Below are positions 1 to 7,037 of a stretch of 20,508 bases of DNA, one piece after another (position 1 is the stretch's first letter; each line of letters begins with the position of its first letter). The stretch is from DATACZ01 sp036258795 (GTDB lineage Bacteria; Actinomycetota; CADDZG01; JAHWKV01), in assembly GCA_036258795.1 (NCBI GenBank), contig DATACZ010000176.1:1-20508 (forward strand), read 5' to 3'. Position numbers and translations under genes: made by a program. The notes beneath the pieces were generated by a model. The model was not told the origin of the DNA. It worked only from the letters and a program-made list of their open reading frames with translations, and ran no database searches.

Positions 1-1409
1 CAGGGCCTGGTTTCATCAACTTCTTCCTCTCGGAGCGATGGCTGCACGACACCATCGCTGAGATTGCCACCCGGAAGAGTGACTACGGCCGGTCGGAGGT
101 CGGCAAGGGCACCAGGATTCAGATCGAGTTCGTCTCGGCTAACCCTACCGGCCCACTCCACGTCGGCTCCGGACGCAACGCCGCCTACGGGGACTCTCTG
201 GCCAGGGTGCTCGACGCCGCCGGATACGACGTCTTCCGCGAGTACTACATCAACGACGCCGGCAAGCAGATGGAGCGCTTTGCCGAGTCACTGCATGCCC
301 GCTATCTGCAAGCGCTGGGGAAGGATGCCGAGGTGCCTCAGGACGGCTACCAGGGGGATTACCTAAAGGACTTAGGACGCGACCTCGCCGAGGAGTACGG
401 CGACTCACTGGTCGGCCAGATCGACGCCATCCGCCATCTCGGCACCGACCGCATGGTCGACAGCCACCGAGAAACGCTCCGCCGGTTCAGAGTCGACTTC
501 GACAATTGGGTCTCGGAAACCGCCCTCCACGAGGCGGGGAAGATCGGGGATGGTATCGGCCGGCTGAAGGGTGCCGGCCATACCTACGAGAAGGACGGTG
601 CACTGTGGTTCCGGTCCAGCGCTCTCGGCGCACCCCGGGACCAGGTGATCGTCAGGTCCGACGAAAACGCCTCCCCCACCTATCTCGGGTCCGACGTCGG
701 ATACCTGATCGACAAGGTCGAGAGAGGATTCGATGAGCTCATCTACGTATGGGGGGCGGACCACCATGGCAACGTCGCCGGGCTCGAGGCCGTCGCAAAG
801 GCGCTGGAGGTTCCTCAGAAAGTCGAGATAAAGCTGCACCAGATGGTCAATTTCGTAGCAGCGGGCAGGGAAGCCGTGCGCATGTCCCGGCGGGCAGGGA
901 CCATAGTTACCCTGGACGAGCTACTGGACGAGGTCGGAGTAGACGCGGCCCGATTCACCCTGCTCAGCCGAACGGTGGATGCCACCATAGACTTTGACCT
1001 CGAGCTAATGAAGTCTGAGTCCGAGGAGAACCCCGTCTACTACGTGCAGTACCAACACGCCCGGGCCTGTTCGATTCTCAAAAACGCGGCGCAGGAGGGG
1101 ACGGACCTGGTCCCTATCGCCAACGCCGACCTAACCCTGCTGGCCCATGATTCAGAGGCCGCCCTCATCCGTGGGCTCTCCGAGTACCCCGAGATCGTGG
1201 TGGAATCAGCGAAGCTCCGAGCGCCTCACCGCCTGACCCATTACTCCCAGTCAGTCGCGGCACTCTTCAGCGCCTTTTATCGAGACTGCCGGGTCTTGAC
1301 TGCCGATGGAAAGCTAACGCAGGCTCGGCTGTGGCTTGTGCAGTGCACACGCCAGGTACTGGCCAATTCCTTGGACCTGCTCGGAGTGAGCGCTCCGGAG
1401 ACCATGTGA
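1..1409 (+). CDS. argS: Arginyl-tRNA synthetase, 5' end missing
   Basis: Cytoplasmic class I aminoacyl-tRNA synthetase that charges tRNA-Arg with arginine using ATP. The reading frame is open from base 3, so the gene starts before the window and only about 468 residues are present, roughly four fifths of the usual 550-590. The visible part begins just before the catalytic core. The HIGH-type motif reads HVGSGRNA (bases 162-185), after the family-typical EFVSANPTGPL. The KMSKS-type loop reads VRMSRRAG and is followed by VTLDELLDEVG, as in many bacterial ArgRS. The anticodon-binding helical domain follows (HARACSILKNA region) and the protein ends in the usual short tail after LVQCTRQVLANSLDLLGV. 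The stop codon overlaps the lysA start by one base (TGATG), so the two genes are translationally coupled. An argS-lysA pair is common in Actinomycetota. Identification is secure; only the N-terminal domain is unseen. Confidence 0.97.
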   Translation, partial: GPGFINFFLSERWLHDTIAEIATRKSDYGRSEVGKGTRIQIEFVSANPTGPLHVGSGRNAAYGDSLARVLDAAGYDVFREYYINDAGKQMERFAESLHARYLQALGKDAEVPQDGYQGDYLKDLGRDLAEEYGDSLVGQIDAIRHLGTDRMVDSHRETLRRFRVDFDNWVSETALHEAGKIGDGIGRLKGAGHTYEKDGALWFRSSALGAPRDQVIVRSDENASPTYLGSDVGYLIDKVERGFDELIYVWGADHHGNVAGLEAVAKALEVPQKVEIKLHQMVNFVAAGREAVRMSRRAGTIVTLDELLDEVGVDAARFTLLSRTVDATIDFDLELMKSESEENPVYYVQYQHARACSILKNAAQEGTDLVPIANADLTLLAHDSEAALIRGLSEYPEIVVESAKLRAPHRLTHYSQSVAALFSAFYRDCRVLTADGKLTQARLWLVQCTRQVLANSLDLLGVSAPETM

Positions 1410-2836
1410 TGGACCGGACGCCCTGGGACGATCTGTCGAGGGAAGAGCACAAGGAGCCCCCTACGGAGATCCTGCGACTGGAGGATCTCGGCCTTCCAAA
1501 GCCGACCAAGGTCGAGACGCAGGACCAGCTAGCAGATCTCAAGGACGTTCTGCCGGTAACGGCTGAGCTCAACGGCCTCGGCCACTTAACCATCGGAGGC
1601 TGCGACACCGTTGACCTCGCCCGGGAGTTCGGAACACCGGTACTGGTCTTCTGCGAGCAGACCTTTAGAGCCAGGGTGAGAGCATTCAAGTCAGCGTTTC
1701 CCGAGGCCACCGTTTACTACGCGGCCAAGGCCTTCTTGAGCCGGGCGCTCTGCCGCCTGGTGGATCAGGAAGGGCTGTTCATGGACGTATCCACTGGAGG
1801 TGAGCTCCACGTCGCCCTCTCCGCCGACTTCCCGCCCGAGCGGCTGATCCTGCACGGAAACAACAAGCTGGACCGGGAGATCTCGAGGGCGGTGGAAGCT
1901 GGGGTCGGACGGATTGCCATCGACAACCTGGAGGAGGTCGGAAGGGTTGCCGCCGCGGCGACACACGCCGGGGTACTGCAGCCGGTGGTCCTGCGAGTCG
2001 CCCCTGGGGTACGTCCCGACACCCACCGCCACATCCAGACCGGCCACCAAGCCTCGAAGTTTGGGCTCGACATGCTGTCGGGGGCAGCACTCGAGGCCGC
2101 CCGCCGGGTGCAGGTCAGTGAATCCCTGATACTGGCCGGGATCCACGCCCACATAGGCTCGAACATCTTCTCGTTCGAGCCATTCACCAGAACGATCGAG
2201 GTTCTCTTCGACCTGGCCTCTGAGATCCGGTCGACTCTCGGGTTGGAGATCGGAGAGATCAACTTGGGAGGTGGGTTTGGGATTCCCTATGTCGCCGGTG
2301 ACCAGCCGATCAAGCTCAACATGATGGCCGACCTCCTTACGGCATCGGTACGAGCCTCAGCCCATAACCACGCTATGGAAACGCCGAGGATGTGCTTCGA
2401 GCCCGGACGGTTCCTCATCGGAAACGCCATGGTTACCCTTTACACGGTAGGAGTGATCAAGCGCACCTCGCCGGTTCATGCCTACGTCTCGGTGGATGGG
2501 GGGATGAGCGACAACATCCGTCCTGCCCTTTACCAGGCAGAGTACGACGCACTCGTCGCCAACAAGGTGACGGAACCCAGGGCCAACTCCGTTACGCTGG
2601 CCGGGATGCACTGTGAATCCGGTGACCTGCTGGCCACCCACGTGACCGTCCCGGCGTCGGTTTCCCGCGGGGACATCATTGCCGTCCCGGCCACCGGCGC
2701 CTACACATACTCAATGGCATCCAACTACAACAAGAAGCCCCGGCCGGCGGTGGTGACCGTCTCGGGAGGGAGCGCCCGGGTAATGGTGCGTGCCGAAACG
2801 CTTGATGACCTGATCCGCCTAGACCAACCGCTCTAG
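1409..2836 (+). CDS. lysA: Diaminopimelate decarboxylase
   Basis: PLP-dependent fold-type III decarboxylase that converts meso-diaminopimelate to L-lysine, the last step of lysine synthesis, in the cytoplasm. The PLP lysine is K107 in YYAAKAF. Other family marks are HAHIGS (246-251), the phosphate-binding glycine-rich NLGGGFGIPY near 286-294, EPGRF (331-335), the substrate-binding CESGD with C402 contributed across the dimer, and a C-terminal ATGAYTYSMASNYN. The ATG at 1409 shares one base with the argS stop and has GGAG at 1397-1400; an in-frame GTG at 1406 is the alternative, and in-frame starts further upstream lie inside argS. The product of 475 residues carries about 50 extra N-terminal residues, rich in charged amino acids, before the conserved domain, making it longer than the typical 420-450. 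Likely cotranscribed with argS. Very sure of function; the role of the extension is unknown. Confidence 0.96.
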   Translation: MDRTPWDDLSREEHKEPPTEILRLEDLGLPKPTKVETQDQLADLKDVLPVTAELNGLGHLTIGGCDTVDLAREFGTPVLVFCEQTFRARVRAFKSAFPEATVYYAAKAFLSRALCRLVDQEGLFMDVSTGGELHVALSADFPPERLILHGNNKLDREISRAVEAGVGRIAIDNLEEVGRVAAAATHAGVLQPVVLRVAPGVRPDTHRHIQTGHQASKFGLDMLSGAALEAARRVQVSESLILAGIHAHIGSNIFSFEPFTRTIEVLFDLASEIRSTLGLEIGEINLGGGFGIPYVAGDQPIKLNMMADLLTASVRASAHNHAMETPRMCFEPGRFLIGNAMVTLYTVGVIKRTSPVHAYVSVDGGMSDNIRPALYQAEYDALVANKVTEPRANSVTLAGMHCESGDLLATHVTVPASVSRGDIIAVPATGAYTYSMASNYNKKPRPAVVTVSGGSARVMVRAETLDDLIRLDQPL

Positions 2837-2845
2837 CATCGGGTA

Positions 2846-3916
2846 GTGCCCAAGAAAACGCTGCTTCTGGCCTTGGCCATTGCGGCGATAACTCCACCGG
2901 TTAGATCCACGGGAAAGGCCCTGCTGCTTCTGTCGGAGGTGTTGCCATCCCCGGTGAAGCCTCTCCACGTCCTTCCCGCCCCCCGGTTCTCGACGATTCA
3001 ACTTGCGGATGGCGCCGCCGAGCTCTACCTGGGCAGGGGAGGCAACAAGCCAGGGATAGTCCTCATCCACGGGGTGGCTCCAGGGGGCCCGGCCGACCCC
3101 CGAGTCAGGCAGATCGCCGGAGCCCTGAACCAGTTGGGCAGGACCGTGCTGGCTCCATCCCTCGCGCTGGGGGAGCAGAGGCTCGATATGACCGACACCG
3201 CGCGAATCAGACAGGCCGTGGACGACCTGAGCGAACGAACCGACGGCAAGGTACTGATCCTCTCGTTCTCATTCGGAGCCGCCTTCACCCTGGTGGCTCT
3301 TCAAGAGGAGCCGGCGATCCAGTCGAAGGTCTTATCGGTGGCGACGGTCGGGACGTACTTCGACCTGGTTCACCTTCTTCAGGGCGTTACAACAGGAAAG
3401 GTTGAGACTGCGCATGGCGTCGCGGATGAGTGGAGCCCCGATCCGCGAGCCCCAAAGATCGTCCTGGAGTTCCTGGCAAGGTATCTCAACTCCGCCGAAG
3501 CCAGACCGTTGGTGGACGCATACCAAAACCGCGACCCCAGCGGTCTGCCCCCGGATGCCCGCTCCATCTACGATTTGATGACCAATACCGACCTTCGGCG
3601 CACCCGGGCCTTGGTGGCCGAGCTTCCGGGTGGTCTGGGGAAGATGATCGACGCCCTCTCCCCGGCCAGGCGCATGGGCCGGATCCAGGTTCCCATACTG
3701 GCTATGCACAGCCGGCAGGATCCTGCATCGCCGCCCAGCGAGTCGGAGCTCATGGTCCGTGCGGTCCGTCCACCGGCCGAGGCCAGCCTGACGTTGGTCG
3801 GATCCTTCCGCCACGTCACTCCCTCCACGGGGACGGCTTTGCTGAAGGACGCGGGGCCGCTGATCCTCTACGGCGCCCGGGTCATCGGCACCCAGGAAAG
3901 CTGGTGGTTTCGCTAG
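2846..3916 (+). CDS. Alpha/beta-fold hydrolase with N-terminal anchor
   Basis: Serine hydrolase of the alpha/beta fold; the substrate cannot be told from sequence. The N-terminus has two lysines followed by a hydrophobic stretch (about residues 5-16) without a clear cleavage site, so it may be anchored to the membrane with its enzyme domain outside. The oxyanion-hole strand reads IVLIHGVAPGG (71-81). The nucleophile elbow is SFSFG with S142 as the presumed nucleophile; the first glycine of the usual GxSxG is replaced by serine. The acid is probably D292 in HSRQDPASP and the base H323 in FRHVTP, both at the expected strand ends. The GTG start lies 9 bases after lysA with only a weak purine run, so expression probably depends on read-through from argS-lysA. 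All three triad residues are present, so an active enzyme (esterase, lipase or peptidase-like) is likely. In many actinobacteria this position holds threonine-pathway genes instead. Confidence 0.8.
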   Translation: MPKKTLLLALAIAAITPPVRSTGKALLLLSEVLPSPVKPLHVLPAPRFSTIQLADGAAELYLGRGGNKPGIVLIHGVAPGGPADPRVRQIAGALNQLGRTVLAPSLALGEQRLDMTDTARIRQAVDDLSERTDGKVLILSFSFGAAFTLVALQEEPAIQSKVLSVATVGTYFDLVHLLQGVTTGKVETAHGVADEWSPDPRAPKIVLEFLARYLNSAEARPLVDAYQNRDPSGLPPDARSIYDLMTNTDLRRTRALVAELPGGLGKMIDALSPARRMGRIQVPILAMHSRQDPASPPSESELMVRAVRPPAEASLTLVGSFRHVTPSTGTALLKDAGPLILYGARVIGTQESWWFR

Positions 3917-3957
3917 CCGGCCGGGACTTCTGATCGAAAAGTAAAGTAGGCATGGAA

Positions 3958-3970
3958 AAGGAGGACTTTG
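3958..3970 (+). promoter_or_regulatory. Strong Shine-Dalgarno deciding a TTG start
   Basis: AAGGAGG at 3958-3964 is followed after three bases by the TTG at 3968. No ATG or GTG lies nearby in the regulator's frame; the ATG at 3952 is in another frame that closes within 15 codons. The spacing is shorter than usual, but the match to the anti-Shine-Dalgarno sequence is nearly complete. A TANNNT hexamer (TAAAGT, 3942-3947) just upstream could be a -10 box giving a very short leader; no good -35 box is seen. Confidence 0.55.
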
Positions 3971-5599
3971 AAGCGGCCCGAAGCCGGCATCTCTAAGGCA
4001 CTCGAGGCAGTTCGTCGCGGGGACTGGCCGGAGGCTTATGAGCTCTTCCAAGGCGTCGACGCTTCTGTTCTCAATCCTGAAGAGCTTGAAGCCAAGGCCG
4101 ATTCCGCCTGGTGGACGTCTCGGTTGGACGAGTCGATGTCAGTCCGTCAAAAGGCGATCAAGGGGTTTACCGCAGCGGGAGCCAACCGGCGCGCCGCCTA
4201 CGCCGAGTGGTTCCTGGCAATTGATCACATGCTCAAAGGTGACATCTCAGTGGCTTCCGGATGGCTCCAGCGGGCGAAGCGGCATCTGGAGAACGAGGCT
4301 TTGTGCATCGAACAGGGATACCTCGCACTGACGGAGGCAGATGAGGCCAAGCACGGCGGCGATTACGAGCGGGCCCGGAAGCTGGCCGAGAGGGTCATAG
4401 ACATCGGTCACGCCTGCGGCTCCAGGGACGTGATCGCCATGGGGATCCAGACTCTCGGTCGAGTACGGATCGCCGAAGGATCCCTTGCCGAGGGTTTGCA
4501 GCTATTGGATGAGGCGATGTCCTCGGTGATCGCCGGGGAGCTGACCCCCCTGATCACTGGATGGATCTACTGCGATGTGCTTACCACCTGTCTCGAGGTA
4601 GCGGATCTCAGGCGGGCAGGCGAGTGGACCGACGCGGCAAACGCCTGGTGTGAGACGCTCCCGGAGGGAACTCCCTATCACGGGCTCTGCCGGGTGTACC
4701 GAGTGGAGGTCACTGCGCTTAGGGGGGCTTGGGATGAGGCGGAGGCGCAAGCTGATCGGGCCACGAGAGAGCTCCTGGCCTTCGAGCCTCAGTTCGCCGG
4801 TGAAGCCTTCTACGAGTTGGGGGAAATCCGCCGTAGAAGGGGTGCGCTGGCGGCAGCGGAGGAAGCCTACAGGCGGGGCCACGAGCTGGGACGGGATCCC
4901 CAGCCCGGGCTTGCACTGCTGCGACTCTCCGAGGGAAAGCCTGCAGCCGCCTCATCGGCACTTCGGGTATCCCTTTCGAGCGGTAGCGGGAGCTACCTCC
5001 AGCGGACCCGGCTCCTGGCCGCCCAGGTGGAGACGGCTCTGGCCTTGGGCGACGTGACCACGGCGAGCATAGCGACCGAAGAGCTGGAGGCCATTGCCTC
5101 GGAGTGGGACAGCCCTGTCCTGAAGGCCATCTCGGCCATGTCCCGTGCATCGCTCGAGCTGGCGGAAGGCGAGGTGGACGCCGCATTGGCATCCGGCCGG
5201 CGGGCCTGGTCTCTCTGGCAAGATCTCAAAGTGCCTTATGAAGCAGCTCGCGCCCGGCTGATGATCGGAAAGGCCAGCCGGTTCGCAGGGGATGAGGAGC
5301 GGGCACGCCTGGAGATAGAGGCTGCCCTCGCGTCGTTCGAAAAATTGGGCGCTCGATTGGATGCACGAGTCGCCGGCGAGTTGTTGAAACGTCCCGCCGA
5401 GCTGCCCAAGGGCCTGTCGCGGCGGGAGGTCGAGATCCTTCGCCTCGTGGCGGCGGGCAGGACGAACCGGGAAATTGCAGCTGAGATGTTCATCAGCGAG
5501 CACACGGTGTCCCGGCATCTTCAAAACATCTTTACCAAACTAGGCGTCTCCTCGCGCTCCGCCGCAACGGCGTTCGCCTTCGAAAACCAGCTGGTCTAG
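3968..5599 (+). CDS. TPR-repeat LuxR-family transcriptional regulator
   Basis: Large cytoplasmic regulator of 543 residues. Roughly residues 1-470 form a run of helix pairs with tetratricopeptide-like spacing (for example RRGDWPEAYELF near the start, GGDYERARKLAERV, GDEERARLEIEAAL near the end), probably a protein- or ligand-sensing superhelix. The C-terminal 60 residues are a canonical GerE/LuxR helix-turn-helix: LSRREVEILRLVAAGRTNREIA, then the recognition helix region SEHTVSRHLQNIFTKLG. There is no response-regulator receiver domain, no Walker A motif and thus no MalT/STAND ATPase module, and no membrane segment. The TTG start at 3968 is chosen because of a strong AAGGAGG. A gap of 51 bases separates it from the hydrolase. 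The next gene on the same strand is an FAD oxidoreductase with an 18-bp palindrome in its upstream region, so local control of that enzyme is a reasonable inference. Class is certain, targets and signal are not. Confidence 0.9.
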   Translation: MKRPEAGISKALEAVRRGDWPEAYELFQGVDASVLNPEELEAKADSAWWTSRLDESMSVRQKAIKGFTAAGANRRAAYAEWFLAIDHMLKGDISVASGWLQRAKRHLENEALCIEQGYLALTEADEAKHGGDYERARKLAERVIDIGHACGSRDVIAMGIQTLGRVRIAEGSLAEGLQLLDEAMSSVIAGELTPLITGWIYCDVLTTCLEVADLRRAGEWTDAANAWCETLPEGTPYHGLCRVYRVEVTALRGAWDEAEAQADRATRELLAFEPQFAGEAFYELGEIRRRRGALAAAEEAYRRGHELGRDPQPGLALLRLSEGKPAAASSALRVSLSSGSGSYLQRTRLLAAQVETALALGDVTTASIATEELEAIASEWDSPVLKAISAMSRASLELAEGEVDAALASGRRAWSLWQDLKVPYEAARARLMIGKASRFAGDEERARLEIEAALASFEKLGARLDARVAGELLKRPAELPKGLSRREVEILRLVAAGRTNREIAAEMFISEHTVSRHLQNIFTKLGVSSRSAATAFAFENQLV

Positions 5600-5641
5600 C
5601 CCCCGAAGACAATCTGGCATCGCAAGGTCGAAGCACGCCCA

Positions 5642-5659
5642 ATGGTGGATTTACACCAT
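5642..5659. promoter_or_regulatory. 18-bp inverted repeat, possible LuxR-type operator
   Basis: ATGGTG, six spacer bases, CACCAT: two perfect 6-bp arms. It lies in the 171-base gap between the TPR-LuxR regulator and the FAD oxidoreductase, 112 bases before the latter's start. LuxR-family proteins bind dyads of about 18-20 bp, so an operator role is plausible. No convincing -35/-10 pair was found next to it. The function is inference; the symmetry itself is directly visible. Confidence 0.35.
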
Positions 5660-5757
5660 AGGCACCCCACGCAAGTTGGTTCATTCAGGCGATGAAGGTT
5701 CCACTCGCCGCCCGTAACGTTCTCCATGGCCACTGGCCGTCAGCGACAGGACTGTTA

Positions 5758-5773
5758 CGAGGAGGTTGAGATG
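5758..5773 (+). promoter_or_regulatory. Ribosome binding site that sets the oxidoreductase start
   Basis: CGAGGAGG at 5758-5765 stands five bases before the ATG at 5771. This supports that ATG over the in-frame ATG at 5726, which would add 15 hydrophilic residues (starting MATGRQRQD) ahead of the FAD-binding strand and has no comparable site. Confidence 0.7.
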
Positions 5774-6994
5774 CGAGCAAATTACGACGCCATCATCGTT
5801 GGGGCCCGCTGCGCCGGGTCCCCTACCGCGATGCTTCTGGCACGCAAGGGGTACAAGGTCCTACTCGTCGATCGGGCGGCCTTTCCCAGCGACACCATGT
5901 CTTCCCACTTCATTCACAGTCCAGGGATTGCGGCTCTCGAGCGCTGGGGGCTTGCTGACGAGCTCGCCGCCACCGGATGTCCTCCCGTAACTCAATACCG
6001 TGCGGATTTCGGGCCCGTAAAGCTTGAGGGTTCTCCACTTCCGGCAGACGGGAATTCGCGAGCATTCGCACCCCGCCGGCGGATCCTGGACAAACTTCTC
6101 GTCGACGCTGCGGTGCGTGCTGGAGCGGAGCTGAGGGAGAGGTTCATCGTCGAACAGCTGCTCATAGAAAACGGCGTCGTGAGCGGCATAACAGGCCATG
6201 ATGAGAGTGGCAGGTCCGTCACCGAGACGGCTCGCATCGTCATAGGAGCCGACGGCGTTCGCTCTCTGGTGGCGGAGGCAGCGGGTGCCACACGGTACCG
6301 GGACAAAGGGTCGCTCTCGGCGGGCTATTACACCTACTGGAGTGGCGTCCCCACAGAAGGGCTCGAGATCTACGTCCGCGAGCGGCGGTCGTGGGGAGCC
6401 TTTCCCACCCACCACGGCTTGACCTGCATTGCCGTCGCCTGGCCGCGCTCTGAGTTCGAGGCGAACCGCCACGACGTGGAGGGAAGCTACTTGAGGACGC
6501 TGGAGCTTGCCCCGGAGTTTGCCGAGAGGGTTCGCTCGGGCAAGCGCGAGGAGCGTTTCGTCGGGACTGGCAACATGCCTAACTTCTTCCGGAAGCCCTA
6601 TGGGCCGGGATGGGCGCTGGTTGGAGACGCCGGTTATCACAAAGACTTCTGCACCGCACAGGGAATAACCGACGCCTTCCACGACTCCGAGCGGTTGACG
6701 GAAGCCCTGGATGCTTCGTTCGACGGCCGCATGAGATTTGAGGAGGCGATGGCCGCTTACGAGCTGGAGCGAAACGAGCATGTCAGTCCGATGTTCGAAT
6801 TCACCTGCCAGCTCGCGGCTCTGGAGCCACCCCCGCCGGAGATGCAGCAGTTGCTCGGAGCCATCTCCGGAAACCAGGCGGAGATGAACAACTTCCTGAG
6901 CGTCATAGCGGGAACGCTGCCTGTGCCGCAGTTCTTCTCTCCGGACAACGTGGGAAGGATCATGGCAGGTGCCCGGGAGCCGAGCCTGAACTGA
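5771..6994 (+). CDS. FAD-dependent oxidoreductase (aromatic hydroxylase/GGR superfamily)
   Basis: Flavoprotein of 407 residues in the group that includes p-hydroxybenzoate hydroxylase-like monooxygenases and geranylgeranyl reductases. The N-terminal Rossmann strand carries the ADP-binding motif IIVGARCAGSPTAMLLAR (8-25) ending in the acidic LLVDR (D34). The second FAD site is IGADGVRS (158-165), and the ribityl-binding VGDAGYHKD is at 284-292, followed by GITDAFHDSERL, typical of this actinobacterial subgroup. No membrane segment or other cofactor site is seen. The start at ATG 5771 has a strong GAGGAGG; an upstream in-frame ATG at 5726 is possible but less likely. The gene follows the TPR-LuxR regulator, and its 171-base upstream gap carries an inverted repeat. 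The substrate is unknown; a lipid, quinone or aromatic compound would fit the family. It converges with sbcC. Confidence 0.88.
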   Translation: MRANYDAIIVGARCAGSPTAMLLARKGYKVLLVDRAAFPSDTMSSHFIHSPGIAALERWGLADELAATGCPPVTQYRADFGPVKLEGSPLPADGNSRAFAPRRRILDKLLVDAAVRAGAELRERFIVEQLLIENGVVSGITGHDESGRSVTETARIVIGADGVRSLVAEAAGATRYRDKGSLSAGYYTYWSGVPTEGLEIYVRERRSWGAFPTHHGLTCIAVAWPRSEFEANRHDVEGSYLRTLELAPEFAERVRSGKREERFVGTGNMPNFFRKPYGPGWALVGDAGYHKDFCTAQGITDAFHDSERLTEALDASFDGRMRFEEAMAAYELERNEHVSPMFEFTCQLAALEPPPPEMQQLLGAISGNQAEMNNFLSVIAGTLPVPQFFSPDNVGRIMAGAREPSLN

Positions 6995-6998
6995 GCCA

Positions 6999-7021
6999 CC
7001 GGAGGAGGCTTGGTCCTTCGG
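6999..7021. terminator. Stem-loop between convergent genes
   Basis: CCGGAGGA (6999-7006) can pair with TCCTTCGG (7014-7021) over eight positions, one of them G-U, around a seven-base loop. It sits in the 43-base gap between the oxidoreductase stop and the sbcC stop, where a bidirectional terminator would be expected. No T-run follows on either strand, so it is at best a weak or factor-assisted terminator. Confidence 0.35.
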
Positions 7022-7037
7022 ATGAGGCCAGCTAAAG

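Noticed and set aside
3332..4051. 239-codon minus-strand frame across the hydrolase and regulator start
   Set aside because: It spans two plus-strand genes and their gap, with no motif or ribosome binding site; a GC-driven shadow.
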